Assembly: GCF_019336435.1 (NCBI RefSeq)
Contig: NZ_JAHWXQ010000002.1
Span: 682,001-746,000, forward strand
Origin: Pontibacter populi
GTDB lineage: Bacteria > Bacteroidota > Bacteroidia > Cytophagales > Hymenobacteraceae
Direction of reading: 5' to 3'
Length of the DNA stretch: 64,000 nt
Shown: positions 54,673 through 62,532 of the stretch, one piece after another
Position numbering within the stretch: position 1 is the stretch's first letter
Layout: every line of letters starts with the position of its first letter
Notes under the pieces: model-generated
Told to the model about the DNA's origin: nothing
What the model saw: only the letters and a program-made list of their open reading frames with translations
The model's database searches: none
Position numbers and translations under genes: made by a program

Positions 54673-55998
54673 TTACGACGCCACATTTATTTTCTGCTCT
54701 GCTCCTATCGCTCTTTTCCAACGCACTATCGACAGGAAGATCAGACCAAGCACAAAGAACACGATCAGGGCCAGAATGCTGTTTCGCATAGAACCGGTAA
54801 GCTGCGCCACCAGACCATATGCCAGCGTCCCTAAAACGATCGACACTTTCTCGGTTACATCATAAAAACTGAAGAAGGATGCATGATCTATAGTTGTAGC
54901 CGGAATCAGTTTGGAATAAGTAGAGCGTGACAGTGACTGCACCCCTCCCATTACGGAGCCAACTATAGCCGCCAGTACATAAAAATCCACCTCGCTGCGG
55001 ATAAAATATGCCCCAATACAAATGCCGATCCAGATAATTACTGCAACTATAAGCGCCCTGATATTGCCAAACCTGCCCGACAAATAAGCAAAGGCATACG
55101 CACCGGCAATAGCTACCAGTTGTATGATAAGAATAGTCACAATAAGGGCGCTGTCAGCTAAATTCAGTTCCTCTATCCCGAAAATAGTAGCCACATACAT
55201 AACCGTTTGCACGCCCATGTTATAGAAGAAGTAGGCCAGCAGATAGCGTTTCAGCATGGGTAATTCCTGCACCTGGGTCCAGACTTTCTGCAGTTCTTTA
55301 AAGCCGTTCAGCACCCAGCTACCTTTTGGTTTACGGTTGTATACATTGCCAGGTAAATGATAGAAAGAGTACTGTGCAAACCCGAACCACCACAAACCTG
55401 TTGTCAGGAAAGCGATGCGGGGCGGAAAGCTTTTATTATCAGCAGCTATGCCAAACCACTCCGGCTTCAGGATCATGGCCAGGTTAAAGACTAACAGCAA
55501 CACACTGCCAATATAGCCCATCGAAAAACCACGGGCGCTCAGTTTATCAAACTGGTCCTCGGTGGCGATCTCGGGTAAATAAGCATTATAAAAAACGATA
55601 CTACCGCTAAAGCCAATAGAGGCCAGTACAAAAAGGATGACTGACAAAGTAAAGGTATCACGGGTAAAAAAGAACAACCCGATGCAGGATAGCGAACCCA
55701 AGTAACAGAAAAGCTGCATAAACAGCTTTTTACGGCCACTATAGTCTGCAATGGAAGTTAAAAAAGGGCTGAGCAGCGCAATTATCAGAAATGCGCCCGA
55801 AACAGCATATGAAAACAGTACCGAACTTTCCAGTTCAAACCCTAAAAAGTTAACTATAGTAGCGTTGGTTTCGGGGTTGGTAGCTACAGCGCTATAGTAT
55901 ATTGGGAAAATAGTGGATGTAATAACCAGTGAGTAGACTGAATTAGCCCAGTCGTAGAAGCACCAGGCATTGGTTATTTTAGGGTTGTTCTTTTGCAT
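54673..55998 (-). CDS. MFS transporter, UMF1-type
   Basis: 441 residues with about 12 membrane helices. The N-terminal AWCFYDWANSVYSLVITSTIFPIYY is a hallmark of the UMF1 (vacuole-effluxer-like) family. Later SRSTYSKLIPATTIDHASFFSFYDVTEK is also typical. The transported substrate is unknown. Its stop lies 18 bases past a repeat element. Confidence 0.88.
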   Translation of the reverse strand: MQKNNPKITNAWCFYDWANSVYSLVITSTIFPIYYSAVATNPETNATIVNFLGFELESSVLFSYAVSGAFLIIALLSPFLTSIADYSGRKKLFMQLFCYLGSLSCIGLFFFTRDTFTLSVILFVLASIGFSGSIVFYNAYLPEIATEDQFDKLSARGFSMGYIGSVLLLVFNLAMILKPEWFGIAADNKSFPPRIAFLTTGLWWFGFAQYSFYHLPGNVYNRKPKGSWVLNGFKELQKVWTQVQELPMLKRYLLAYFFYNMGVQTVMYVATIFGIEELNLADSALIVTILIIQLVAIAGAYAFAYLSGRFGNIRALIVAVIIWIGICIGAYFIRSEVDFYVLAAIVGSVMGGVQSLSRSTYSKLIPATTIDHASFFSFYDVTEKVSIVLGTLAYGLVAQLTGSMRNSILALIVFFVLGLIFLSIVRWKRAIGAEQKINVAS

Positions 55999-56060
55999 GC
56001 ATCAAGATATCAAAAATCTGATATATGCTGTTGTTTAACAAGTATAAAGTAAGGCTACTT

Positions 56061-57536
56061 TTATTCTTTATTTTCTAATTTCTGAAGTATAATTTCCCAC
56101 AATTGCTCGTAAGGTATGATTTCGAGTTCGGCATAAGCATAGCCTGCAGCAGGGGTCAGCTTTAATTTATTTAAAATATAATTTCCTTTTCGTTTACAAA
56201 CTTTTATGTTTTGATATTCTCTTCCTATTACTTGCAGTAATTTTAGAAATAGCTTCGTGCGGTTATCTCCCTCGCTTGTTAAGTATTTAGCAGAAAACTT
56301 TCGCAGCCTATCAATTTCACGCTCAATCAACTCAGGTTGATCTTTTTCAATTACGTATATAAAATCTAAAATCTGACTCCATACATTAAAGCCCTTCTTA
56401 TCAAGGGTAACATGTTTTAATTTTTTATTTGTATAGATAGGTAGTTTAAAACCCGTGATATAGTTAAAGAACTTATAATAAAGCATCCATCTTTCCTGGG
56501 CAAAAGGATTTAAACTTGTCAAATATTTATTTGCCAGAGCTTCTTCTAATATTTGCTGTGCTTTTAGATAATTTCCAGAGTGAACTCCAAGTAGAAAGTA
56601 ATTCTCCAAATGAGCAAACCAATTGTTTGTTCCAGCCTGTAACTGTTGCTTAAGTTGTTCTGCTATAGCTAACCCTTTAGTGTAATGCTTGCCTTTTAAA
56701 TAATTATAGACAAGCAGAAACATATTATGGTTAACTGAGAAAAATGAGTGATGAAGCTTACCTGCGTGGTAAAGATCTAATGTATCTTTCAGGTACTGGA
56801 TATATCTTTCAGTATCTCCTTCCAATTCATAATACATTAGTTTTAATTGGTGATACCTGTAAAAAACAGAACTGGCTTGGGAAGCTAGCCAATAGCTTTC
56901 TAAATCTTTAATATAACCTGATAACTTTAATTTGAATTTATGGCTTGTATCAACGCCTAATTTTATATCAAATCGTACGTCATAGTACATTGCATTTGAT
57001 TTATTAATAAAGTCTTTAATAGTATAAAGCGCTTCCAGTCTTTTGGCACATTCATCTAAATTCTTCCTATTAAACTTTCCTTCTGCTATAAGTACACGTA
57101 GTTGTTCTAAGCCTTCAATTTCGTAATGTACTAAGTTTGCTTCCTGAGCTGTAGCTATTACTTTATTTAAAGTCTTCTCAGCCAAAGCAGTTTCTTCCAA
57201 CTGCTTCAAAATAAATGCAAAGTACAGTAGCTTTTTACACCGTAATTCAATGCCTGCACGCTTATTTACAAACTTATTAGCGTCAATATCAAGGAAAAAC
57301 AACTGGTTGTATAGTTTGCGCTTCACTCTGGATTTGAGCATTTTATAAGCGCTACTTTTATTTTCGCTACCATATAGCTCATTTGCCAATACTATCTCGT
57401 TCTTGGTTTCACTAGATTTTACCAGATTATACAAGCGGGTTTCCAGATTAGAATTATCTGAGTAATCAAGGATCGCAGTTTCTACAAACTTGCCTTTATT
57501 TTCGATTATATCGATGAGTTTACTGAGTTCTTCCAT
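56061..57536 (-). CDS. Tandem paralog 1, TPR-like helical protein of unknown function
   Basis: 491 residues, last gene of a four-gene array on the minus strand. It is predicted mostly helical. The N-terminal region has ELYG (53-56) then the basic MLKSRVKRKLYNQL (66-79), kept in paralogs 2 and 3 and in changed form in paralog 4. A central NWFAHLENYFLLGVHSGNY (305-323) and a C-terminal DKKGFNVW...RTKLFLKLLQVIG...AYAELEIIPYEQLWE block are shared by all four. No signal peptide, membrane helix or catalytic motif is seen. The repeat spacing suggests a TPR-like scaffold or peptide-binding protein. Its start overlaps the end of paralog 2 by 31 bases. Confidence 0.75.
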   Translation of the reverse strand: MEELSKLIDIIENKGKFVETAILDYSDNSNLETRLYNLVKSSETKNEIVLANELYGSENKSSAYKMLKSRVKRKLYNQLFFLDIDANKFVNKRAGIELRCKKLLYFAFILKQLEETALAEKTLNKVIATAQEANLVHYEIEGLEQLRVLIAEGKFNRKNLDECAKRLEALYTIKDFINKSNAMYYDVRFDIKLGVDTSHKFKLKLSGYIKDLESYWLASQASSVFYRYHQLKLMYYELEGDTERYIQYLKDTLDLYHAGKLHHSFFSVNHNMFLLVYNYLKGKHYTKGLAIAEQLKQQLQAGTNNWFAHLENYFLLGVHSGNYLKAQQILEEALANKYLTSLNPFAQERWMLYYKFFNYITGFKLPIYTNKKLKHVTLDKKGFNVWSQILDFIYVIEKDQPELIEREIDRLRKFSAKYLTSEGDNRTKLFLKLLQVIGREYQNIKVCKRKGNYILNKLKLTPAAGYAYAELEIIPYEQLWEIILQKLENKE

Positions 57537-59014
57537 AGTTGAGTACTGGATTCAATTGAAAGTAAAACGTGCTCCCAAAGGTGCTCGTAAGGAATGATCT
57601 CTACTTCTGCATAAGCATCACCTGCAAAAGGTGTCTGCTCTAATTTCTGGAAAAGATAGCGGCTTTTACGCTGACACGTTTTAACATTGCTGTATTCGTG
57701 CCCGGCTATTAAAAGAAGCTTTAGAAACAAGCGGGTACGTGGATCTGAGGCCGCATCAAAATGCTTTGCAACATATTTTCGTAAACGCTCTACATTGCGG
57801 GCTATTAATTCCTCGTCAAGGCTTTTTAGTACCTGTATAAACTCCAGGATAAGATACCAAACGTTGTAGCCGTTTTTGTCCTGCGTTATAAATTTAAGAT
57901 CAAGGTTAAGTTTATAGTTTAGCTTTTCATTTTGAGTTAAGCTATAGAATTCTTTAAACAGATACCATCGTTCCTGTGCAAACTGAGGATTATTCTTCAA
58001 ATACTTATTTGAGAACACCTCTTCAAGTATTTGCTTGGCCTTCATATAATCCCTGGAATGTGTTGCCAGCAGAAAATAATTCTCCATATGCGCAAACCAG
58101 TTATTATCTACCGGACTAAGCTTGGTTTTAAGCTTTTCGGCAGTGATAAACCCCTCTATAAATTGTTTATTCTTAAGATAGGCATATGTTAAACTATAGA
58201 GGTGCCTGTAGTAAGGGAAATGGTATGGACTAATTTTGCCCTGCAAGTATAAACTTTCGGAGTCGGTCAGATACTTAATATGCTCTGTAATAGCGCCAAA
58301 CGCTTCCAGGATAAAAGTTTTTACTACATAATATTTACCATAAATTACTGAAGAACCTGTATTTTTCCATAGTTCACTTATTCTTTCAACATTTTCGATG
58401 ATAAATTGAGAATGTTCTAGTCTGTTTTTAACACCTATCCTCACTTCAATCATAACAGCGAGGTATAGTTCATTTGCTTCTTCTTCTTGTCTCAGAAGCT
58501 TCTGATACTTTTGTATTTCAGCTGTTAACTCGTAATACTTATTCCTATTAAATAATTTAAAACTATAAATCAACCGTTGCATATCTAAAGCCCGGATAAT
58601 ATGATTTGTCAATTCAGCTTCTTTCGCAATTTTAAGAGCCTGCGATATAATCTTTTCTTTTAAGTTAACGGAATCTATCTTATGAAGAATTAAGGCCTCA
58701 TTTAATAGAGCATTGCATTTTATTTCTAGAGCTAATAGTGCAGGAAATTTTTCAGGATTAGTGAAATCAAGAAAATTCAGCTGATTAAATAATTTCCTTT
58801 TAACTCTAGACTTAAGCATTTTAAAAGCACCGCTTTTTGCATTGCCGCCATAAAGTTTTAATAAAGCGTCATTTTCATCATCAACTTTATCTTCTTTTAC
58901 CAGATAATATAACTGAGTCTCGAGACTCGATACATCTGTAAAATCCAGAATCGCGTTAAACGAACCTTTACCACCTTCTTCTATTAATTTTACAAGCTTC
59001 TTTAACTCTTCCAT
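57506..59014 (-). CDS. Tandem paralog 2, TPR-like helical protein of unknown function
   Basis: 502 residues. It has the same plan as paralog 1, with MLKSRVKRKLFNQL near residue 67 and NWFAHMENYFLLATHSRDY in the middle. Its C-terminal 103 residues up to HLWE are identical to paralog 3 at all but two positions. After that it carries an unusual tail (about STQLWKNSVNSSI), produced by reading through into the start of paralog 1. This implies loss of an earlier stop. It starts 9 bases after the paralog 3 stop. Confidence 0.75.
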   Translation of the reverse strand: MEELKKLVKLIEEGGKGSFNAILDFTDVSSLETQLYYLVKEDKVDDENDALLKLYGGNAKSGAFKMLKSRVKRKLFNQLNFLDFTNPEKFPALLALEIKCNALLNEALILHKIDSVNLKEKIISQALKIAKEAELTNHIIRALDMQRLIYSFKLFNRNKYYELTAEIQKYQKLLRQEEEANELYLAVMIEVRIGVKNRLEHSQFIIENVERISELWKNTGSSVIYGKYYVVKTFILEAFGAITEHIKYLTDSESLYLQGKISPYHFPYYRHLYSLTYAYLKNKQFIEGFITAEKLKTKLSPVDNNWFAHMENYFLLATHSRDYMKAKQILEEVFSNKYLKNNPQFAQERWYLFKEFYSLTQNEKLNYKLNLDLKFITQDKNGYNVWYLILEFIQVLKSLDEELIARNVERLRKYVAKHFDAASDPRTRLFLKLLLIAGHEYSNVKTCQRKSRYLFQKLEQTPFAGDAYAEVEIIPYEHLWEHVLLSIESSTQLWKNSVNSSI

Positions 59015-59023
59015 TCTAAATAG

Positions 59024-60493
59024 CTATTTGGGCATTGCCTCCAAAATTAATTCCCAAAGGTGTTCATAGGGAATGATCTCTACTTCGGCATAAGCGTCGC
59101 CTGCAAAAGGTGTCTGCTCTAATTTCTGGAAAAGATAGCGGCTTTTACGTCTGCAGGTTTTCGCGTTGCTGTATTCGTGCCCGGCTATTAAAAGAAGCTT
59201 TAGGAACAAACGGGTACGGGGATCAGAGGCGGCATCAAAATGTTTGGCAACATATTTTCGTAAACGCTCCACATTGCGGGCTATTAGTTCTTCGTCCAGG
59301 CTTTTAAGCACCTGTATAAACTCCAGGATAAGATACCACACATTATAGCCGTTTTTATCCTGGGTTATTGCTAAGGGTTTATAGGTTAGTATAAATCCTA
59401 AATCCTTTTCTGTTAATAAAATATAAAATTGATAATAAAGGTACCAACGATCCTGAGCAACAATAGGGTTGGATTTCAACTTACTGTTAGACAGTACTTC
59501 AACTAGTATTTCTTTCGCCTTTGTATAGTTACGGGAATGAGTTGCCAACATGAAATAATTTTCCATGTGCGCAAACCAGTTGATACTGGTTGAGTCGAGT
59601 TCCTTTTTAAGTTGTTCAGCTACTACAAAACCTTCTGTAAATTGCTTATTTTTAAGATATGCATAGGTTAGTCCAAATTGATTTCTCTGATAGAAAAAAT
59701 ATAAGGCACTTATCTTACCATTATAAAAGAGTTGCGCAGAATCATTTAAGTGTTTTATGTGCTCTTCAACACTACCAAATGCCTCTAGCGCTGCTGATTT
59801 ACCAACATAATAATAGCTATATATAGGAGAGGAATTTGTGTGCTTCCATAAAGAAAATAACTTATTAACTCCTTCAATTATGAATTCAGCATGATCAATT
59901 CTGTTCTTTACACCAACCCTGATTTCTACCATTATTTTAAGGTATAAATCTCTTGCTTCCTCCTCAACCGCATTTAACTGACGATACTTTTGTATTTCGT
60001 CTGATAATTCATAAAATCTTTTCCTATCAAAATTTCTAAAGCTAGCATTTAAACGAAGTATCTCGAGCGCTCTCACTATATGGCTAGATAACTCTGCTGT
60101 TTTAGCGATCTTAAGTGCTTGAACAGCTAACTTTTCTCTTAACTGAATGAATTCATGGTTATCTAAGATCAGTGCCTCATTAAGCAACGCATTACATTTA
60201 ATCTCTTCAACAAGTGATTTTGAATATGTAATTGTCGATTCAATATCCAGGAAATTTAACTGGTTATACAGCTTTCGCTTAACCCTGGATTTAAGCATCC
60301 TGAAGGCACTATTCCTATTGCTATCCCCATAAAGCTGCTGTATTATTTCATCTTCAGATAGATTGGCCTGATCTTTTATGAGTAAATACACTTTTGTTTC
60401 CAGGTTCGTAGTGTCGGCTAAGTTGAGTAATGCCGCGCCTGAACCCTTCCCTTGCTCTTCCAGTAGTTTAACAAGCTGCTTGAGTTCCTCCAT
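59024..60493 (-). CDS. Tandem paralog 3, TPR-like helical protein of unknown function
   Basis: 489 residues. N-terminal MEELKQLVKLLEEQGKG, LYG at 54-56 and MLKSRVKRKLYNQL at 66-79 align with paralogs 1 and 2. The middle (NWFAHMENYFMLATHSRNY) is similar, and the C-terminus is nearly identical to paralog 2. It starts 9 bases after paralog 4. The N-terminal and central parts differ much more between paralogs 2 and 3 than the C-terminus does. Confidence 0.75.
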   Translation of the reverse strand: MEELKQLVKLLEEQGKGSGAALLNLADTTNLETKVYLLIKDQANLSEDEIIQQLYGDSNRNSAFRMLKSRVKRKLYNQLNFLDIESTITYSKSLVEEIKCNALLNEALILDNHEFIQLREKLAVQALKIAKTAELSSHIVRALEILRLNASFRNFDRKRFYELSDEIQKYRQLNAVEEEARDLYLKIMVEIRVGVKNRIDHAEFIIEGVNKLFSLWKHTNSSPIYSYYYVGKSAALEAFGSVEEHIKHLNDSAQLFYNGKISALYFFYQRNQFGLTYAYLKNKQFTEGFVVAEQLKKELDSTSINWFAHMENYFMLATHSRNYTKAKEILVEVLSNSKLKSNPIVAQDRWYLYYQFYILLTEKDLGFILTYKPLAITQDKNGYNVWYLILEFIQVLKSLDEELIARNVERLRKYVAKHFDAASDPRTRLFLKLLLIAGHEYSNAKTCRRKSRYLFQKLEQTPFAGDAYAEVEIIPYEHLWELILEAMPK

Positions 60494-60502
60494 ATCATTA
60501 AA

Positions 60503-61975
60503 TTATGCTGACATTTCATCCAGTATCAATTCCCATAAATGCTCATAAGGAACAATCTCAATTTCTGCGTAGGCATCGCCTGGAGTTGGAGTTTCAATAA
60601 GCTTCTGATAGTGTTTTGCACCTTTTAACCGACAAGCTGTTACATCATAATCTTCTGTAACTATTAGCATCAAAAGCTTTAAAAACAATTTGCTCCTAAG
60701 ACTGAAGGAGTCTTTCAAATGTGTAAGTATATACTTCTTTAAGCTTTCAATTCTATAGAGCAATCCCTCAGTATCCCCCTTTTTAAGAAAATACAAAAAC
60801 TGTAGTATTAGGATTGCTACGTTAAAACCTTGTTTATCCTTACTATACTCCGTGATGGATGTTATAAACTTATGATAATTAAACGATTCTAATATGGGGT
60901 AAGACGGTTCTATAAAATAAAGATATGCTGTATACAGTTGCCACCTCTCTTTGGCGTCTTTTGTAATGATACTAAAACTGGCATTTGTGCGTACCCGATG
61001 CAATAAAACGGAAGCTAACTCATACTTTTTTGCATGAACTGCAAGCAGAAAATAATTCTCCATGTAAGCAAACCAGTTCTTTGTATTGGTATCAAATAAG
61101 CTGTAGAAATCATTCGCGTATCTTAGTCCATTTGTATATTCTTTCGTTCGCAGGTGAGCATAAATAAGCATGTAAGCATTTAGATTAATCTCAAAACGCT
61201 GTGCATTTATCTGCTTGTTTTTAACAAGCATTTCAGCTTCTTCAGTTATTCTTATTATTTCATTAAAGTCACCAATAAGTTCATAAAATAGCATTGATGT
61301 TCTATAGAAATAGTAAAAACAGTTGAAAGTTTTCGTTTCATCCCAAATGGTTCTGAGTCTTATAATAAGAACCGGAAGCTCCTCTAAATATGCCTTTCTG
61401 ATTTTTACTGTACTTTTTAAGTGTACCATAGATTGTTGAAACAGGGAAACCGCCTCTTTCTCTAATGCTACAATCTTTGAATATTGGAGGAATTCTTCTC
61501 GGCAATTTTTAAATGATTTTAATCCACCCTGATTCGTCAGACATGCTAATTCAATTTCTACTGCCGCTAGAATCATTTCATTCAATTCATATTCCTGAGC
61601 AATAGATTTGACTTTTTTACATAACCCAAAAGCAATACTAAATTCTGTTTGCTTTAGCATTAACTTTGCTAATAGCAGCAATCTTTCGCCTTCAATTTCT
61701 CTACGCAAAGGCAACTTCTCAGAAGTAATATCTACCGTTATAAGTGTGTTATATAGTTTTTTCTTTACCCTATGTTTGAGCATCTTATAACGAACATCAC
61801 TTTGATCAGAACCATAAAGCTTGGATGCCGCTTCCATATCAGACCTGAACGTTCCCAGACGAATTCCATCAACAAATACAGTTTCTAAACTTTTATTTTT
61901 ACGTAAATGATTGTTTTGTACATTTCGTGTCGAAATGGCCTGAAGTACATTTAGTAACTGCTCTATTTCTTGCAT
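60503..61975 (-). CDS. Tandem paralog 4, most divergent, TPR-like helical protein
   Basis: 490 residues from the ATG at 61975; an upstream TTG at 61984 is less likely. It is the first gene of the array and the most diverged copy (KLYGSDQSDVRYKMLKHRVKKKLYNTL; NWFAYMENYFLLAVHAKKY; AYAEIEIVPYEHLWE). The conserved positions are the same as in the other three. Its promoter should lie in the 61976-62298 region, facing the peptide gene. Confidence 0.75.
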   Translation of the reverse strand: MQEIEQLLNVLQAISTRNVQNNHLRKNKSLETVFVDGIRLGTFRSDMEAASKLYGSDQSDVRYKMLKHRVKKKLYNTLITVDITSEKLPLRREIEGERLLLLAKLMLKQTEFSIAFGLCKKVKSIAQEYELNEMILAAVEIELACLTNQGGLKSFKNCREEFLQYSKIVALEKEAVSLFQQSMVHLKSTVKIRKAYLEELPVLIIRLRTIWDETKTFNCFYYFYRTSMLFYELIGDFNEIIRITEEAEMLVKNKQINAQRFEINLNAYMLIYAHLRTKEYTNGLRYANDFYSLFDTNTKNWFAYMENYFLLAVHAKKYELASVLLHRVRTNASFSIITKDAKERWQLYTAYLYFIEPSYPILESFNYHKFITSITEYSKDKQGFNVAILILQFLYFLKKGDTEGLLYRIESLKKYILTHLKDSFSLRSKLFLKLLMLIVTEDYDVTACRLKGAKHYQKLIETPTPGDAYAEIEIVPYEHLWELILDEMSA

Positions 61976-62298
61976 ATTGAGCAAAATTTCATTATTAATA
62001 ATTTAATATTCCATAGTGACTAATTAGGAATAGAGCCACCTAAACACTAATTTGTTTATATTATAATCATTTAATATAAACTTTTTTAAAGCTTTAATTT
62101 GAACTATAAGTTACTTTATTTCACTTTACTAAAAAGCCACCTTTAAAACCAGGCCAATTTAGGCATTAATTTACGACAATATATATATTATACAGGAATT
62201 ATATAAATATATAATAGTTACTTTCTGTGAAAAATATTCCTTTCTGTTTCGTTATTTAAAACAAATATTTGTCTCAGAAAACTTAAAAGACCGAAATC
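61976..62298. other. AT-rich divergent intergenic region
   Basis: About 320 bases between paralog 4 (-) and the small peptide gene (+). It presumably holds promoters and operators for both. GTTTATATTA (62054-62063) and TTAATATAAAC (62071-62081) form a stem followed by TTTTTT on the plus strand. No perfect TAnnTTTG box was found; AATATTTG near 62265 is the closest on the plus strand. Confidence 0.55.
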
Positions 62299-62475
62299 AT
62301 GATAGAAATTCTTGTAGCAATAATCTTACAGGTAACGACCATCTTAAATGGTGGTAATTCAGAAAAACTGACCACTGAGCAGAAAGCTGCCATTGAGCAA
62401 AAGGCTAACCAAGAGAAAATCAATTCAGAGCAAAATTCTACTGCTGAAGGTGGTCAGGGTGGTTGGGCAGGTTAA
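62299..62475 (+). CDS. Small peptide gene, hydrophobic N-terminus, Gly/Trp C-terminus
   Basis: 58 codons from the ATG at 62299 to a TAA, too short for most gene callers. The peptide begins with a hydrophobic run (IEILVAIILQVTTIL), then a charged, Gln/Glu/Lys-rich helical middle (KLTTEQKAAIEQKANQEKI), and ends GGQGGWAG. The start could be a membrane segment or an uncleaved signal; the tail is unusual. It is followed after 57 bases by an oligopeptide-binding lipoprotein gene on the same strand and faces the paralog array. It could be a pheromone, a bacteriocin or RiPP-like precursor, or a small membrane protein. Family unknown to me. Confidence 0.6.
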   Translation: MIEILVAIILQVTTILNGGNSEKLTTEQKAAIEQKANQEKINSEQNSTAEGGQGGWAG

Positions 62476-62532
62476 GCAATGATATTTTCCTTATCTTGCT
62501 CTGAAATCTTTTAGCCAAAGGACTTTTGCCAG

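Noticed and set aside
56061..61975. Paralog array as a toxin-immunity or restriction cluster
   Set aside because: No nuclease, methylase or toxin motif is visible in any of the four proteins; only helical-repeat features are supported.
61976..61984. TTG start for paralog 4
   Set aside because: The ATG at 61975 aligns with the start of the other paralogs.
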